Source of the DNA: Chlorops oryzae
Taxonomy: Eukaryota; Arthropoda; Insecta; Diptera; Chloropidae
Assembly: GCA_020466095.1 (NCBI GenBank)
Contig: CM035807.1
Coordinates: 84,853,385 to 84,917,384, forward strand
Length of the DNA: 64,000 nt
Direction of reading: 5' to 3'
Positions 1 to 12,726 of this stretch are shown one piece after another. A program made the translations under genes and the position numbers. The notes beneath the pieces are model-generated. The model saw only the letters and a list, made by a program, of their open reading frames with translations. It was not told the DNA's origin and searched no databases. The first letter of the stretch is position 1; every line of letters begins with the position of its first letter.

Positions 1-883
1 AAAGATAATATCAAAGCAGGAAAACATGGCACAGAAATCGTTAAATGAAAAAAGCCAAGCCAATGATCGTTAATTTCTGTTAGTTTATTTTGCAATTCGC
101 TTTTTGTTTTATTTTTCCCTGAGAATTCATTTAAATTTTTGGAAAATGTGACAAGTATGACTTTCTCTTTGATAACTCCTTCTATTCTTTTCAATATATA
201 TGGTTCGTTTTGCTTCCGTAATAAGTAATGATCGCCTATATTTAAAAACTTGTTTGAGTTTGTAATTGACAATTCGCATTTATTCCCAGCCAACCATATA
301 CGGAGCAGTGATGCCAGTATTTGGGAAGCAATTTTCCTTCGGATGTATGAATAAAATCCCTTTTGTTCTCTTTTCTATAGAAATATAACAACAAAAAATC
401 CCTTTCAAACATTTTAAGTGGTTTTTGGTTCAAAACAAAACCGTAAAAATCCCTCAACCTGGAATCACTGATACGGAGTGCTCCGAAAAAGAGGCTCCAA
501 ACAGACTTTTAAGGCGCATTCTAGCAATCATGAAAGATACATTTTGAGATCCAGAAAAGTAAAATTTTTCCATATTAAGCTCCGTGCTCTTTTCTCCGGG
601 AATATCGGTCATTTAGAGCTTCTGTCGGAGCATTGTTAGAGTATTTGTGCTCCGGAAAAGGAGTCCTTAGGAGCTCCGTGCGGACTCTTTTGGTTGGTTG
701 GGATTTAATTGATATGTTAATTTTAAACACCTGAAACACCAAAAAATTTCTTTGTACATATATACCTTATTGACTCTAAAATTCATATCCCCAATACAGT
801 GCCATATTGTCAAACAGTTTCCCATAGCATGGAAAACTCTAACTCAGCTAGCCGCAGCCCGCAACATGTTGCTGAAATGTTGG
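1..883. other. AT-rich unique sequence, no gene seen
   Basis: I see no coding region or mobile-element end here. The stretch 470-690 is unusually rich in GGAGTCC, GCTCCG and GGAGCTCC words, and part of it (GAGTCC near 660 and GGACTC near 684) can pair as a small hairpin. This could be an old degraded repeat, but I have no second full copy in the window. Confidence 0.4.
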
Positions 884-1150
884 TATGAAATAAAGCAGTG
901 TTGTATTCGAGGAATGAAGGTCTAGGTTAGGTAAGGTTGGGGCGTCTGCTCCCTTTCAGAGAACACACTAAGGCCGCCCATGGGCCCGTTGTGATACCAA
1001 GAGGGAAGGCATGCCTCCCTAGTTACCCGGTTGGTGAAGAAAATTGGACACATTTATGAACCAAGCCATGTCTTATTTAAACAGATAATAGCTCGGTGAG
1101 GGAGGAGGAGAAGAAAAAGGATCCCAGCCCAGCCCAGGTGCGCACGAGAA
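884..1150 (-). repeat. non-LTR retrotransposon 3' end (TAACC-tailed family)
   Basis: Read on the minus strand, this holds a GGTATCACAACGGGCCCATG block followed by a ...GGCCTTAGTGTG... segment and a tail containing CCTTACCTAACCTAG. The same order (ATCACAACGGGCCCATG, then CTAAGTGTGT, then TAACC repeats) occurs on the plus strand near 44270-44430, and related pieces lie at 2878-3075 and 37300-37360. A recurring 3' block ending in short TAACC repeats is typical of 5'-truncated non-LTR retrotransposons of flies. No reading frame of the element is visible. The upstream limit is approximate. Confidence 0.5.
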
Positions 1151-2877
1151 GGGCTGTTTTGTGTGCTTTAAACCCTGCCCAAAATACGACCAACTTCATA
1201 GGACCACGAAAAACTTGCGACGATATAAAGTTTTGCAATGCCTAAAACCCCTTTCGCTTGAGTACGATAGTGCAACGAAGAGATCTGAAGGATTGATGTA
1301 AAAAAATTGTTTATTTTTTCAGTCCGTGATATACTATATGTGTATGTGCTCATTTAAATCTCCTTAGTTAATTTGTTGCTACCATTTGTTGCCTCTATGC
1401 TTTGCGCTCTCAATGTAAATACAGTCACGCTCATTTGCTTGTTTGTCTATTTGGCCTGCCGGGTGGCTTAGTTAGTACCGTAGATGGCTTCACCGATACA
1501 AACGAGAAAAAGGTGCCCCTAAGTGGCTACAATCTTAGATATCTTGCATATCAGAGATGAGCTTAAAATTCAAATAAGTATTGCGAATGAAATTCCTTCA
1601 GCTTTCGAATCCTAAGCCTTGTGGATGCTGCTTTCTATCTAAATTGCCATTTGCATTTTCTCTTCGCTTCTATTATAGACATAAATCTGTGTCAAAAGCA
1701 ATTGACTTGAACTCAGCCTACCGCCAGCTTGCCAGAATGACAGCTTGCTTGCATTCGTGCCTGACAGTCTACTTGGGCAGGCAATCCAATTGCATTCGCA
1801 TTAGTAATTCAAAGTGTTTACTCATTCAGATATGTACAAATAGATAGTTTAGTAGAACATAAGAGTCCACTTCGAATAGAGCTGATAACTACACTGCTCT
1901 CTTCATGTTGGATGGAATTGGTTAGCATAAAAGCCTTCGGCGAATGTCCTTTCATACGCAGCTTAAGTAGGCCAAACAAATAAAAATAATTCGACTTTCA
2001 ATGCGGACTCAGTTTAAATGCTAATACTCAGTTTTTCTTTTTCTGATTCTTCTCACACTCCAGCATGGGTCAACTTTACAGTCAGCTGCCAAATCTGTTG
2101 TCACTCAAATCTCTATAAATGGCATAGTCTCTCGAAGAGGTTGTAGATTAAAATTTCGGCCATCTCAAAATAGAAAAGCCAAAACTAATACTTTGAAAGT
2201 TTATTTTTGATTGAAAGCAAGAAAAGCGGAATGGTCGAGAGACCCAAATTCTTTTTTATTCCATTCACAAATGCATATGGGTGGGTATTCTTGCGTATTT
2301 TTTTGTTTTTTTTTTTTTTACTTTCCAAAGCCTTCGTCATTTTGATAAATTATCCTCCTCGCTTGTCATTTGAAAGATTGAGACGCAGATTTATGTCCTT
2401 TTTGGTGACGCCAACATCGATGTGAAATTAGATTTCTATACTGGACCCGCAAATATTTACTGTTTCGATACCTATGCACACAAACTGAGCTTATACTTCA
2501 GCATTTCGAAGGGAAACCTTCTTGTATATGTACTAGGCGCATACGCTTTGCGTAAATGAAAGTTTGTCCACTGGGCATGGCTATACGGGTCGATAAAAAA
2601 TGAAAAATTATTTACTCATTCTTCAATGGACTCATCGATTTAGGTTGCCCCGGTTAAATGGTATAAAATTGATCTAACATTAACAATGTAGCAGTTGATG
2701 TGCTCAAGAACTTGGCAATAAGCGAGTCGAGTCAGTGGGAATTGAGAAAAATACTTCAGAGAAGTCGGTGAAAATTTTGGGCCATGTTATGATACTCTCT
2801 AAGCTGCACGCAAAACGTACTCAAAACTTTAAATAACTTTTTTCTCACAACTATATATATTGTCGAAGTAGGAGGTT
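1151..2877. other. unique AT-rich stretch, no gene seen
   Basis: No credible coding frame or element boundary. At 1455-1475 GGTGGCTTAGTTAGTA resembles a tRNA A-box, but no matching B-box follows, so I do not call a tRNA. There is a T-run at 2305-2320. The short open frames at 1581-1847 and 2207-2425 have low-complexity translations and no recognisable domain. Confidence 0.4.
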
Positions 2878-3075
2878 GCTGTAATCTTAGGTTAGTGTGG
2901 TTGCCATAATGAAGGGTGACACACCAAGTCAGCACATTGGCTCGTTGTGATGCTACGAGGGAAGTTAGATAACACAAACATCCAAGACCGATCTTATGAT
3001 TAAACCCAGAGCCTCTCGCATCGTAAGACGCATCACTTAATTGTGTATTGCAGTACTGCAATCACTCCTTAAGTG
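2878..3075 (-). repeat. diverged non-LTR 3' end of the TAACC-tailed family
   Basis: On the minus strand this reads TAGCATCACAACGAGCC..., then GGTGTGTCACCCTTCATTATGGC, then CCACACTAACCTAAG. It is a diverged version of the 3' block at 44276-44430 and of the fragment at 37300-37360. There is no coding region. The left edge is the short TAACC-like tail; the right edge, near 3075, is a guess from where similarity fades. Confidence 0.5.
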
Positions 3076-6000
3076 GGTTCAAAACTTTAAATGTGAGGAA
3101 CGTTTTGATGCGAAATAATAGAACTGAGTTAGGTACTATTAAAAGAAAGTTTAAAAATTAAATTAAACTCATAAAAGATGGACTTGTGCAAAGCACAAAT
3201 ATACTTTTGCGCAAAGTACACATCTATTTATTTAATTTATTTTATGAAGAAACATTAAAAAAAAATTCAATTGAAAACATCAGAAATTCGCGGCAGAAGT
3301 AATTTTAGTTAAATTTAAGGTTTTAGTCGCAAAATAAATCTTATATCAGTAGCTTATGGAATTAACAAAGCTAAGTTGACATTTATGAAAAATTTTACAA
3401 GTTTTTATTTACAGAGTCAGAAAACCCTGTAAATTGGATGGTAACACTTTTTGATACCAAACCATTAAGTCCATTGAAACACTATTCAGAGCATAAGACT
3501 TTATATTCATATTCAACAGAATTGATATTTATATGAAGAAAAGTTTTTCAGTTTTTTATTATTTACAGAGTTATGAAACTTACGCCGAAGATTGGATTTT
3601 TGTTTTGTAACTTAGGGCTTTTTGATATCATATAACGATAAGGATGTCCATCGATGAAACTAACGAAATGTCGAGCAAGGATCTAAGTTGTAAACTTCAT
3701 TTTTAACAGCCTGGATGTTAGTGAAGAAAATGGTAGAATAGTTCAGTTTTTCGAGAAAATTTTTATTTTTCATTTTTTTGTATTCGAGGTATCAAAAATC
3801 GATTAGATAGTTTTTTTGCAATTACGGAGGCTGCATACATGATTGAAGCTATGAAGACTAGTATAAGGACACTGTATCCGAAGATGTTGCACTGCACATG
3901 GTCTATCTAAGTGCCTCAAAACTTCCTTATTTTTTGTAGCTACGTACAGGTAGAGTTCCTTCCAAAAATTGATTGAAGTAGCTTCGAGGTATCATTTTTT
4001 TTTTATTATCGAGACAAATAGCGTTATAGTTTGTCATGTGAAACCATTCAAGATAGACCATAAAAATTTGTGAAATGATCAGCCGTATCAAAAGATTCGA
4101 TTTAGCCAAGTTGGTCTTGCTCAGTCTGTCTGTCTCTCTAGCGTGCACAAAAGAAATGCCTGCAAACCAAAGATTACGATCTGATTTGGCTTTTATTAAC
4201 GTAAATTCCAAAGGTATTTTATCGTCAGGGGATCGCCTGGCTATAACCCTAACTTGTTAACGCTTCGCCGAATATTTTTTTTTATTATAGATATATTCAA
4301 TTCTTCAAATTTGTCATCCTTCATTCACAATTACAAAATAAGGTAAAACCTACGTAAATTTTTGAACTCGGCAGACACAAGGAAAAATAATCAACTAATA
4401 ACGATCTTTTTTTTTTAAACAACTTAATGGACTTACAAATGCAACCATTTCTGTGAAGACCCAACAACTAGCGATCTTTCCCTGGAGATATTTTCAATAA
4501 GTATCGATTTCATTTTCCAAAAAACAAGAAATAGAAAAGGAAAAAACAAACGAAGAAATTAACAAATCGAAATAAATAAAAAAAAACTTCTTATTTCTTT
4601 GCTGTTGAAGCAACGCGTCGCTTTAACTTTGGTACCCGAAGGCCATGCGTGTAAAACGAGAACAAGACAAATTAACGCTGGCAATAAAAACGCTACGAAC
4701 CGCGACAGGGTCTGGCCAAAATGAACAAAATTTTCCCCGTATTGAAAATTTATGAAAAATTTTTGTTGAACCAACCTCGCTATTGTTAGCTTACTGAGTA
4801 CCTTTTTAAAGGCAGATTTATGATTATTTCTTGTTTTGCTGCCGGCTGTTGCTATCTGGTCGTTTTGTACATTCGTGAACGGTTCTTAAGTGTTCGTCTT
4901 TAGACAGTGATCACCTGCGGCGCGGCGTTGCCATCCTTTCGGTGATTGAAACAAGTTATGGATCAAGACCTTTATAAGCAATTCAGTTTATTGAAATTCA
5001 AAGCTGATTGAGATTTTACAAATAAGAAGCCAAAATTACATTTACAGCAACTTATGGTTTTCGAGCTTGAAATTGCGAGTTCTGGAAAGAACGAACTCAA
5101 AATAAAAGCCAATTAGGCATTTCGTGAACTTTTGTAGAATGCCTGTGCAAATGATTTAAAAACTTACTTATTATTAAAGTTACAGCCATTAACATTTTCT
5201 AATTGTTTTAAATTGGATTAAGACTGCACAAAGTATTTTTATTCTCGATTAAATGTGACAACATTCCTAAACACTTTCCGATTGTTCTTAAATCGAACTT
5301 ATTATTTGCCACACTAAGTAATTTTAAATTCATATGTAAACATCTCTTTTAACCATTATAAATATTCAACGAGATTCATTATTGATCAAAACTACATGAT
5401 TTTAACCTCCTTGTATCTATCATTTATATAATTATTAATGGAGAATTATGTAATAACTCGAAACTTGTCGGTTTCCTCCTATTAATTTATCTGACAATGG
5501 AAAGTTACAATGGAATCCGAAAATGGGGTTTCATCGCACGTAAAAATGTTTTAATGCTTCATTTGTTGTTGTGGTCAGTCGTGCCACCTCAAAACTAACG
5601 ATTTCACTAGGCACTGGCGGCGGGGACTAGTCCCTCTCCTATCCACAACCCTGTCGAATTTAACATCGCGATGTCATTGCTCGGGACGGGTTGTCATTTT
5701 AAAGGTTGTTTCTAGCTAACCATTTCGCTAGCGATAGAAGATATATGTATGTTTTCAGCTGGGGAATGTGAATGGATAATTTCGACGATTCAATAGCACT
5801 AGTGTTTAAACTCTAGACTTTAGAGCATAGAGGAAAAACGGATAAATTCACGAGACGCCCAAATCAGATTAAATACGAAATTTTATGAGAAAAAGGCTTC
5901 CTAGATTTGACTTGAAAAGAGTACAGACTGTCTATTATTCTATCTTGTTGTGACTAGTAAAATGACTAGTCACCAAAGACTTGCATAATGGATGGTGACA

Positions 6001-6723
6001 TATTTCCCTGGCGACCTACTGACTATAGAGTTTAGTTATTTTTTTTTATACCATCTTAATGCAACATTCAGTTTTCCGTTGATCTAAGGGAATGATACAT
6101 ATTTCGTTATCGATTTGTATGAATGTTTTTAAAATGTCATCTACTTATTGATAAGACGCAATTTGATTTCTGAAGGCAACAAACGCATAAATCTCGTCAG
6201 CTTAAAAGTATTCAGTATAAACAAAGCATAAGAAGTCCGGATCCTGTAAACGTTCGAACTAGACTTAGACATACTACAGTGGACGACCAACAGTATTCTT
6301 TCGCATACTTTTTACTGAGGTCCATAAGTCCATAATTTCAATTAATTTTATTTCATAGTTAATAAGCATTTTTCTTGCATTGAAGAAATAGGTACCTAAA
6401 TATAGATGAGTAAAACATAAAAATTTCAAAATTTCGACGTCCTGTTGACACCTTTTTAGACTAATTTTTCATAAACTGAGTTTTTTTCATCGTGATCGCA
6501 CTGACGATATCCCGTGCAGTTTTTATGTAACACCCACGTAAGGAAAAAACTTTGTCTCTGTTAGGGAGACTAGCAGAGACACATACTTTCCATATAACAC
6601 TTGGTGGTCCTACTTTAACGTTCAGGAAACCGATCCAAATAATAATAAATAAAGTTGTTGTAGTCCGGGGAAACCTGACATAGATAGTCTCTTAGCTGTA
6701 TCTGATTTAATCGGAGGCTTAAA
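3076..6723. other. unique AT-rich stretch, no gene seen
   Basis: About 3.6 kb with no supported gene. Open frames are at most about 95 codons (for example minus 3927-4211 and minus 4559-4774), and their translations show no known domain or conserved motif. A somewhat GC-richer patch at 5590-5720 (GGCACTGGCGGCGGGG and neighbours) stands out from the background but has no readable frame. Confidence 0.4.
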
Positions 6724-7200
6724 CAAGGGCGTAGCGAGGTAAAGAGTGCTTTGGTAGCGCTTATATTTGCCAGAGTGGTATATTGAGCAATTATAAGACA
6801 TTAGCCCAAAAAAAATTTGGGGGGACAAGAAGAAGTTTAGAGAATTTTGGACCAAAAACCCAAAAAATCCGAAAAATTCATGACGTCTGATTTCGATGAA
6901 AATTTATATATAGAATTAGTGAAAAATTCTAAGAATTTTGACGCAAACATATTTTAAAAATACTGATCACAACTAGTCTAGTTTGTGTCTAGTTCCAAAC
7001 TGGTCCTTAGAATTAAAAAAAAGGTAAATTCATGAGTGCAATGAATTGCCAGTAATATGCTCGGTAACCGGTGGTGGTTACTGGTAACCAGTGAACTCAC
7101 TAGTCTATCATGGGTGAGCCAAACTGAAGGGTAATTGTTCAATATACCAAGTAGCAAATATAAGTGCTACCAAAACACTCTTTCTCTCGCTACGCCCTTG
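6724..7200. mobile_element. hAT-like MITE (477 bp, non-autonomous)
   Basis: The ends are inverted repeats. CAAGGGCGTAGCGAGG at 6724 faces CTCGCTACGCCCTTG ending at 7200, and the similarity continues inward about 75 bp on each side (GTGCTTTGGTAGCGCTTATATTTG against CAAATATAAGTGCTACCAAAAC). The interior, about 330 bp, has no coding capacity. Ends starting CA(A/G)GG fit the hAT superfamily, which makes 8-bp target duplications. The flanks GGCTTAAA and GGCCCTTT agree at only half the positions, so the target duplication is decayed or the class is wrong. Confidence 0.6.
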
Positions 7201-9572
7201 GGCCCTTTTGCCTCGCGCACTTTTCCAACTTTTGGAAATAAAATTTTATGCCTTAAATGCTTTCTCAGTGTTTCCAAAAGAGGAAGAAAGGACGACAAAT
7301 GGAGACGGAATGTTGGGAAGCTTTAAACCACCGAAAGCCCATACATACAACCACATTTAGTTCTCTTCCTCATGAAACATTTTTGCTCGTCTTATTTTAT
7401 ATTTCAAAATAAAAGTATGTACATGCTTTGCCACAGTTCTGTTAGGTGCGGGCTCCACATCTGCTGGAAAATATTTCAATGAAAAACCATAAATTCATGT
7501 ACAACGTGAACAAAGGGCTTTGTTAATTTCTTAGTTATTTCATTTTAATTAATTGAGGCAAGATGAATATTGAGAAAATAATAATAAATTTATGTGAGGA
7601 GATATCTTTGAATGCTGCTATTAAAAAAAAAAAAACCGCATTCTTTTTGAAGCCTCATTTTTTAAATATCAAGATTTTGAAAACTTTTAATTTAATCGCG
7701 ATCGAAAACCATGCGGGAAGAGGTGACAAAAACGAACACACAAACATACATAACTCTTTCTCAAAGATTTCCATGCACGAATCGAGATAAGAAAGATAGA
7801 GTTCCTTCTGAGAAATGCGATTGAAGGAGCCCATTTCAAGATGAAAATTGATAAGAATCTTAAAAAGAAGTCTGTATGCATGTGTGTTTTGTGTTTTCAG
7901 ATGTTATTTTTTATTTTTTAATTTGGGAATGGAGCAGCATGCCGTTTACCAAAAAAAAAAAAGCGAAAAAAATAATGCAGGCTGCATCGAAAGGCAATAC
8001 ATTGTCCTCAGAACGAAAACACAAGCTGCAACATTTTGTCAACAGAAGATTCTATAGAAACCGAATACGGAATGAAATCGAATGTTTTTATGCCCTCAAA
8101 GGTATGACGATATATTCTGTTTTCTTGCCACGCCATCATTTTAAGTAGTTGAGGAAAATAAACCTGAAGGATGCTGCGATTAGACAGTGGTGATTAAACG
8201 AACTGGGCTTTAGGGCTTCAGCTCCCGGGTCCCCATCGCAAAGAGTGTCAAGAGCCCAAATTATATACATACAAACATATAATCAAAGTATCAAAAAGTC
8301 ACTTTCGAGTAAAATGGCTTTAAAGCTTATAAATTATTTCGGCCTCATGAGATTTTAATCTGTCGCTTTGCTACTGTTCTGATTAAAGTTTTCGTTCCGA
8401 AAAAGAAAAATTTTTTTATGAAAATGTTGAAATTTTAAGAGGATTTCGTGACAATAAACTGTAACCGGAACAGTAGCAAATGGGCCTTATACACTTAATT
8501 TTTAAAATTCAAGATCCAAACAAATAGAATTCCGTCCATTGGAGCTATGAATGTACAACAAAATTTGAACTAGAGCTAGGAAAATTCAGAGATAATCAAA
8601 AGGATTCAGGCCCTTTCGATACTTTAATGACTAGCTAACTTTATTCCCCCATTCAAAGAAGTAAAAATGCTTTATAAATGAGATTTTTATTGTTGTTAAT
8701 TTAAGCATTATTTTCCAATATTTTCGTCACATATTTGCACTTGTGCGTGGTGTAGTTAAAGTGGTAACAATAGTCCTTTATTGATTTATTTGGACAAAAG
8801 AATTTAACAAATATTTAACTTTTTCCATCATTCTTCTTAATCCTTTATGTTTCTCTATACATTTTAATTTAATCGTTGGAAATTCCCAACTGAATTGTAA
8901 CGAAACATTGAAAAAACAATCACGTTCTTCGATCCTTTTGGTGGGATATTTCCAGTGTGTAGCATACACATTAACTTTTATCACAAAATCTCGAAAAAAG
9001 AAAGAACTTACATATGTGTACTGCATTGTAGAATATACAATTCATGATGTTTTAAACACAGTGATGGACTCATACAATTAAAGAGTTACTAGTATAAAAT
9101 TCCACAATTTTAAACACGTTACTTTGCCATTTCAACGATTCTTATGTTCAAATCTTTGTCCATGTTAGCATATTGTTGCGATTTGATACTTAAAACTTTA
9201 AACTGAAAGTGGAGACGATTTCGTTGGTAGGGACCTTAGGAACCTTAGCATTGACCCAAGGATTAATACACTTTTTTTGTTTGGTGTACATTTTTCCAAA
9301 CATTTATCGCAAGTGCATAGTAAGAAATAAACTAAAATTCATATATTCTCAGCAAACATTTGGAAGTCCTAAATGAGTCACTTGTGTGTCCTTATTCGGA
9401 GTGTCTTCATAATGAGCTCATTCCCTTCTTGCGAAGGGAGTCCGAAATCATATACCGAAGGAGTCCGCCCATATTAGAGCCATGTATGAGGTCTCAAAAA
9501 TTTGGAGTGATATTTATAACCCTATGCTTTAGGGGCGCTCTCCAGTTCTGTCAGAAATGAAACAGAAATGAA
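7201..9572. other. unique AT-rich stretch, no gene seen
   Basis: No coding exon or element end found. Frames at 7563-7790, 7876-8148 and minus 8778-9026 are short, lysine- and phenylalanine-rich and without a recognisable domain. At 9351 CAGCAAACATTTGG matches the terminal motif of the inverted repeat bounding 17429-20399, so a solo element end may lie here, but no partner end is visible nearby. Confidence 0.4.
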
Positions 9573-9633
9573 TCATATAAAAAATCACTTCAGAAAATTC
9601 CTGACTCATTTCTGAAGCGTTTTTTTTATATGA
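9573..9633. repeat. 61-nt near-perfect hairpin
   Basis: The left arm (9573-9596, starting TCATATAAAAAATC and ending TTCAGAAA) pairs with the right arm (9609-9633, starting TTTCTGAAGC and ending TATATGA) with only a few mismatches around the A/T runs, leaving a 12-nt loop. The size and pairing resemble a short hairpin precursor or a very small foldback element. Nothing in the sequence tells these apart. Confidence 0.45.
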
Positions 9634-11363
9634 AGATTTTAATTTCTTACAGAGCTGAGGAGAGCCCCATAAAAAATTTATCTCTCAGTTTGTACGTATG
9701 TATTTATAATTTCAATGTTCATTTCTCTTCCCTGTGTGGCATTTGAAACTCAAAACTCTCGCTTTCTAGTCATGTGCTCACCCATCGTGTTTGCCAAATC
9801 GAAATGGTTGGATTTTTTTCGCCTATAAGTTTAAAGTCAAATTGAATTTTAGTTATTTTTTTTAATCGAAAAAAACTAGGGCTTCCTTTAGATAGGTCTG
9901 TTCCCGTACTGCACAAAACTGCTCAAAACTACCTAATTTTGCCCAATTTTCATACAGTTCTCAAATAATTTTCGTGAAATTTGTGAGTAAATAACGCAAA
10001 ATTTTGTTCCGATCCTTATTAAATAAAAAACCACTATCGTTTTAAGAAACCACCTTTTAGTTTGGGAAACTTGCAACCAGATTCCTTCTCACACCACTAT
10101 TCTTAAGCGAAACCTTCCTTACGTCTTGACGAGTCAATTCGAAGAAAAACTATATATTTTCTTTTTATAACACTCTTAGCCTTCTTCGTGACACTATGGA
10201 CCGAGCTGGGCTTACTCAAATCCATGAATGTGTCGTGAGCCCAGCTAAAGATTTAACGATATTCAGCACTGATTAAATGCTTTATGAAACGTGTTTCTGG
10301 TATAGCAAGGGAACATTTTTTTTTTAAAAAAAAAAAACCTCCAGTGGGGTCAAGTAGTGCTTTGATTTATGGCTTACTTTTGTTGCATTGTCTTCAAAGA
10401 CACCAAGTCAGGAATGTGATTTCTTCTTCACGCCATATTACTCTTTTACTTCATTGGATAATTGCTGTCAGCAAAGCAGAAGAACAACGATGATATTTTC
10501 GATTTGACAAGCTTCAAACTGCTTCAGTTCTTATCTCATTTTTCAAAGGGAATATTTAGTGAAAACATCTCGGAAGAGGTTTCGTAAAAGCTTTTTCTAA
10601 GTGCAGGAGATGAATCACTTTAAAAGATTGAAAATAGTTGCCGCATACGGCAACGCTTTGTGTAGGTATTTACGTCTCGTTAAGTACTGCTCGTAAAAAT
10701 AGGTTAATTAAAAAGGGAAAAAAGAAACGATTTTTATTTTTTTGATTTCAGAAAAAATTCGTCAACAGTCACCATTATTCATTATTATCATCTCGACAAA
10801 TTGCTTTTGTGCTCATTATGTGCTGGTATGGTTTCAATTTACTCACTGTGTGTGCAGTTGCCATTTTCAATTTTTTTCATATTCACTTTTAAGGTTCATT
10901 CTTCCATCAAGTACGTTATAGCTTGTGCCTGCAAACTGAGAACCGCTATCCTCTCTAACTGACTTACCGTATGACTGTCATGACTAGTATGACATGAAAC
11001 GATTTTTTTTTCTACTTCCTACTTCTTCATAATTCTGATGATTCCTCTTTTTACCTCAGTCTTCCGCATTATGCACACATTCTCTCTGTGGGTGGCAGCT
11101 AAGCTAGCAACCATATTATGTTGCACTCAAATTGAAAATTACGGTGAAAATTGCATTTCATATATGCTGATGGAAAACATGTATGCTAGAGCTTAACTCA
11201 AACGTAAATTAATCGTTATTTTTTTTCTTATTTCTTTTAACGAATGCATTAGGATTTACGATTCAGAAGGATTTAGCGAAGCAATTATTTGAAAATACAA
11301 TAAAAACCTTTTTAAAGGAAAAGTCTTTTTGATGCTAAGATTCATGATTAATTCCTATACTTA
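9634..11363. other. unique AT-rich stretch, no gene seen
   Basis: No supported gene or element. Open frames do not exceed 69 codons. Poly-A/T runs lie around 10317-10337. Confidence 0.4.
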
Positions 11364-11853
11364 TAGCATTGACAGATATATGGTGTAAAGTCTATAGACT
11401 TCACACTCAATGGAAAGTCTATGTTGGGTACACACTACAATTGAATGTGGATTTCTATTGTGGACTTCTTTAAACAGCTGATATTGAAAATTAAAACAAC
11501 AACATTAAAACATAAAAAAAATTTTGGTAGCATTTAGACTCGATTTTATCTCAAAGAATCCATGAAATATCGTTTGTTTGTTATATAAATCCATACGATG
11601 GAATTAATTTCATGAATTTCGCATAAATTACTTGAAATTAGAAATTTAAACATCTGGTTTCCGATAAAATAATCGATATTTCGTTTAATTTTGTGCAGCG
11701 TTGCCATATCAATCTAAGAATCCACAATAAATCCTCCTTTCAATGTAAGGTTAAGTCTATAAAAAGTCTATGTTGAAATAGACTTTGAGAATACCTATGT
11801 GTATCACTAGACTTCACAATCATGGTGTAAAATACCTATGTCTGTCAGTGCTA
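11364..11853. mobile_element. MITE of about 490 bp with TAGCAYTGACAGA ends
   Basis: TAGCATTGACAGATATA at 11364 is mirrored by TATGTCTGTCAGTGCTA ending at 11853, and the inner sequence GGTGTAAAGTCTATAGACTTCAC is mirrored by GTGAAGTCTAGTG near 11805-11817. The interior repeats AGTCTAT words and has no coding frame. TA lies directly outside the left end and TT outside the right, so a TA target duplication is possible but not clean. The superfamily is not assignable with confidence. Confidence 0.55.
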
Positions 11854-12584
11854 TTAGAAAGCTTCAACCATAGAACAAGAAATAACTATAACTAACTTCT
11901 TATTCTATGCTTCAACCTTATCGTAATTATTTACTGCTACTTGCAAACGTTAATTAAATTAGTTATATAGGTAACCACTTTCTAGGATGTTTATCTTTCC
12001 ATTATGCAATCACTAAATCCATGTTACAAGACATATTGCGATAGAGTCAACTTTAACACTAGGAAAATGCCTTTTCAATTTATTTCACACCCAATGAAAT
12101 GAAAAGGAAATGCATCGCTTCAGCTGGCCGCATTCCTACCGTTTATCGAGACAAACCAATGCGTATGCACAACAGCACAAGTGGCGCCCACCCAGGTCTG
12201 CTGCTGGGGGACTCAATGAGCGACACTCGTCAACTTCAATCCTGTTTTCGTTTTGTGTTTCAGTGCCTACATATTTCACGAATTAAGTATTTGCTATGAC
12301 AGTCGAAATGTGCTTGCGACATTAAAGCCGAGCCAGCGCAGCAGAGTGGAAAAACTCCTGCTCTAACTCATGGTCTTGAGCACAAAAAATGTCTTTTTAT
12401 TTTCACATTTGAAGAGTTTCTCTTTTCTCATTTGAATGTGTGTGTGTGTTTTTTTTTTTAATTCATTTATTTTTAACCCATAAAAAAGGGGGAAAATATT
12501 AAAATGATGTGCCAGAAATAAGTACATTTTGGAAATATGAGAGAATGTTTATCTAAACCAGTTCGCCAGCTTCAGGAGGGTATA
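11854..12584. other. unique stretch, no gene seen
   Basis: The open frame at 12099-12299 (66 codons) has no recognisable domain. A TG microsatellite and T-run lie at 12437-12460. Nothing else is supported. Confidence 0.4.
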
Positions 12585-12726
12585 CAGTGCACTCTCTCTT
12601 AAGCGGACGCCTATGGGAATGAAAAATATGTCCGCTTAAGAAGAATCTATTTGAGAAGCAGGAACACTAGAGCATTCTCTAAAAGTGTCCGGTTTAGAGG
12701 GGTGTCCGCAAGGAATTAGTACACTA
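12585..12726. mobile_element. MITE with CAGTGCACTCTCTCTTAAG end, copy 1
   Basis: This 142-bp element starts CAGTGCACTCTCTCTT and ends ...TAGTACACTA, flanked by TA on both sides (12583-12584 and 12727-12728). The interior carries AAATATGTCCGCTTAAG and GTGTCCGCAAGG, shared with copies at 41010-41281 and 42907-43047. TA target sites and CAGTG ends fit the Tc1/mariner/pogo superfamily. There is no coding capacity, so it needs a transposase from elsewhere. Confidence 0.7.

Noticed and set aside
1455..1475. tRNA gene or SINE from an A-box-like word
   Set aside because: No B-box at the proper spacing downstream.
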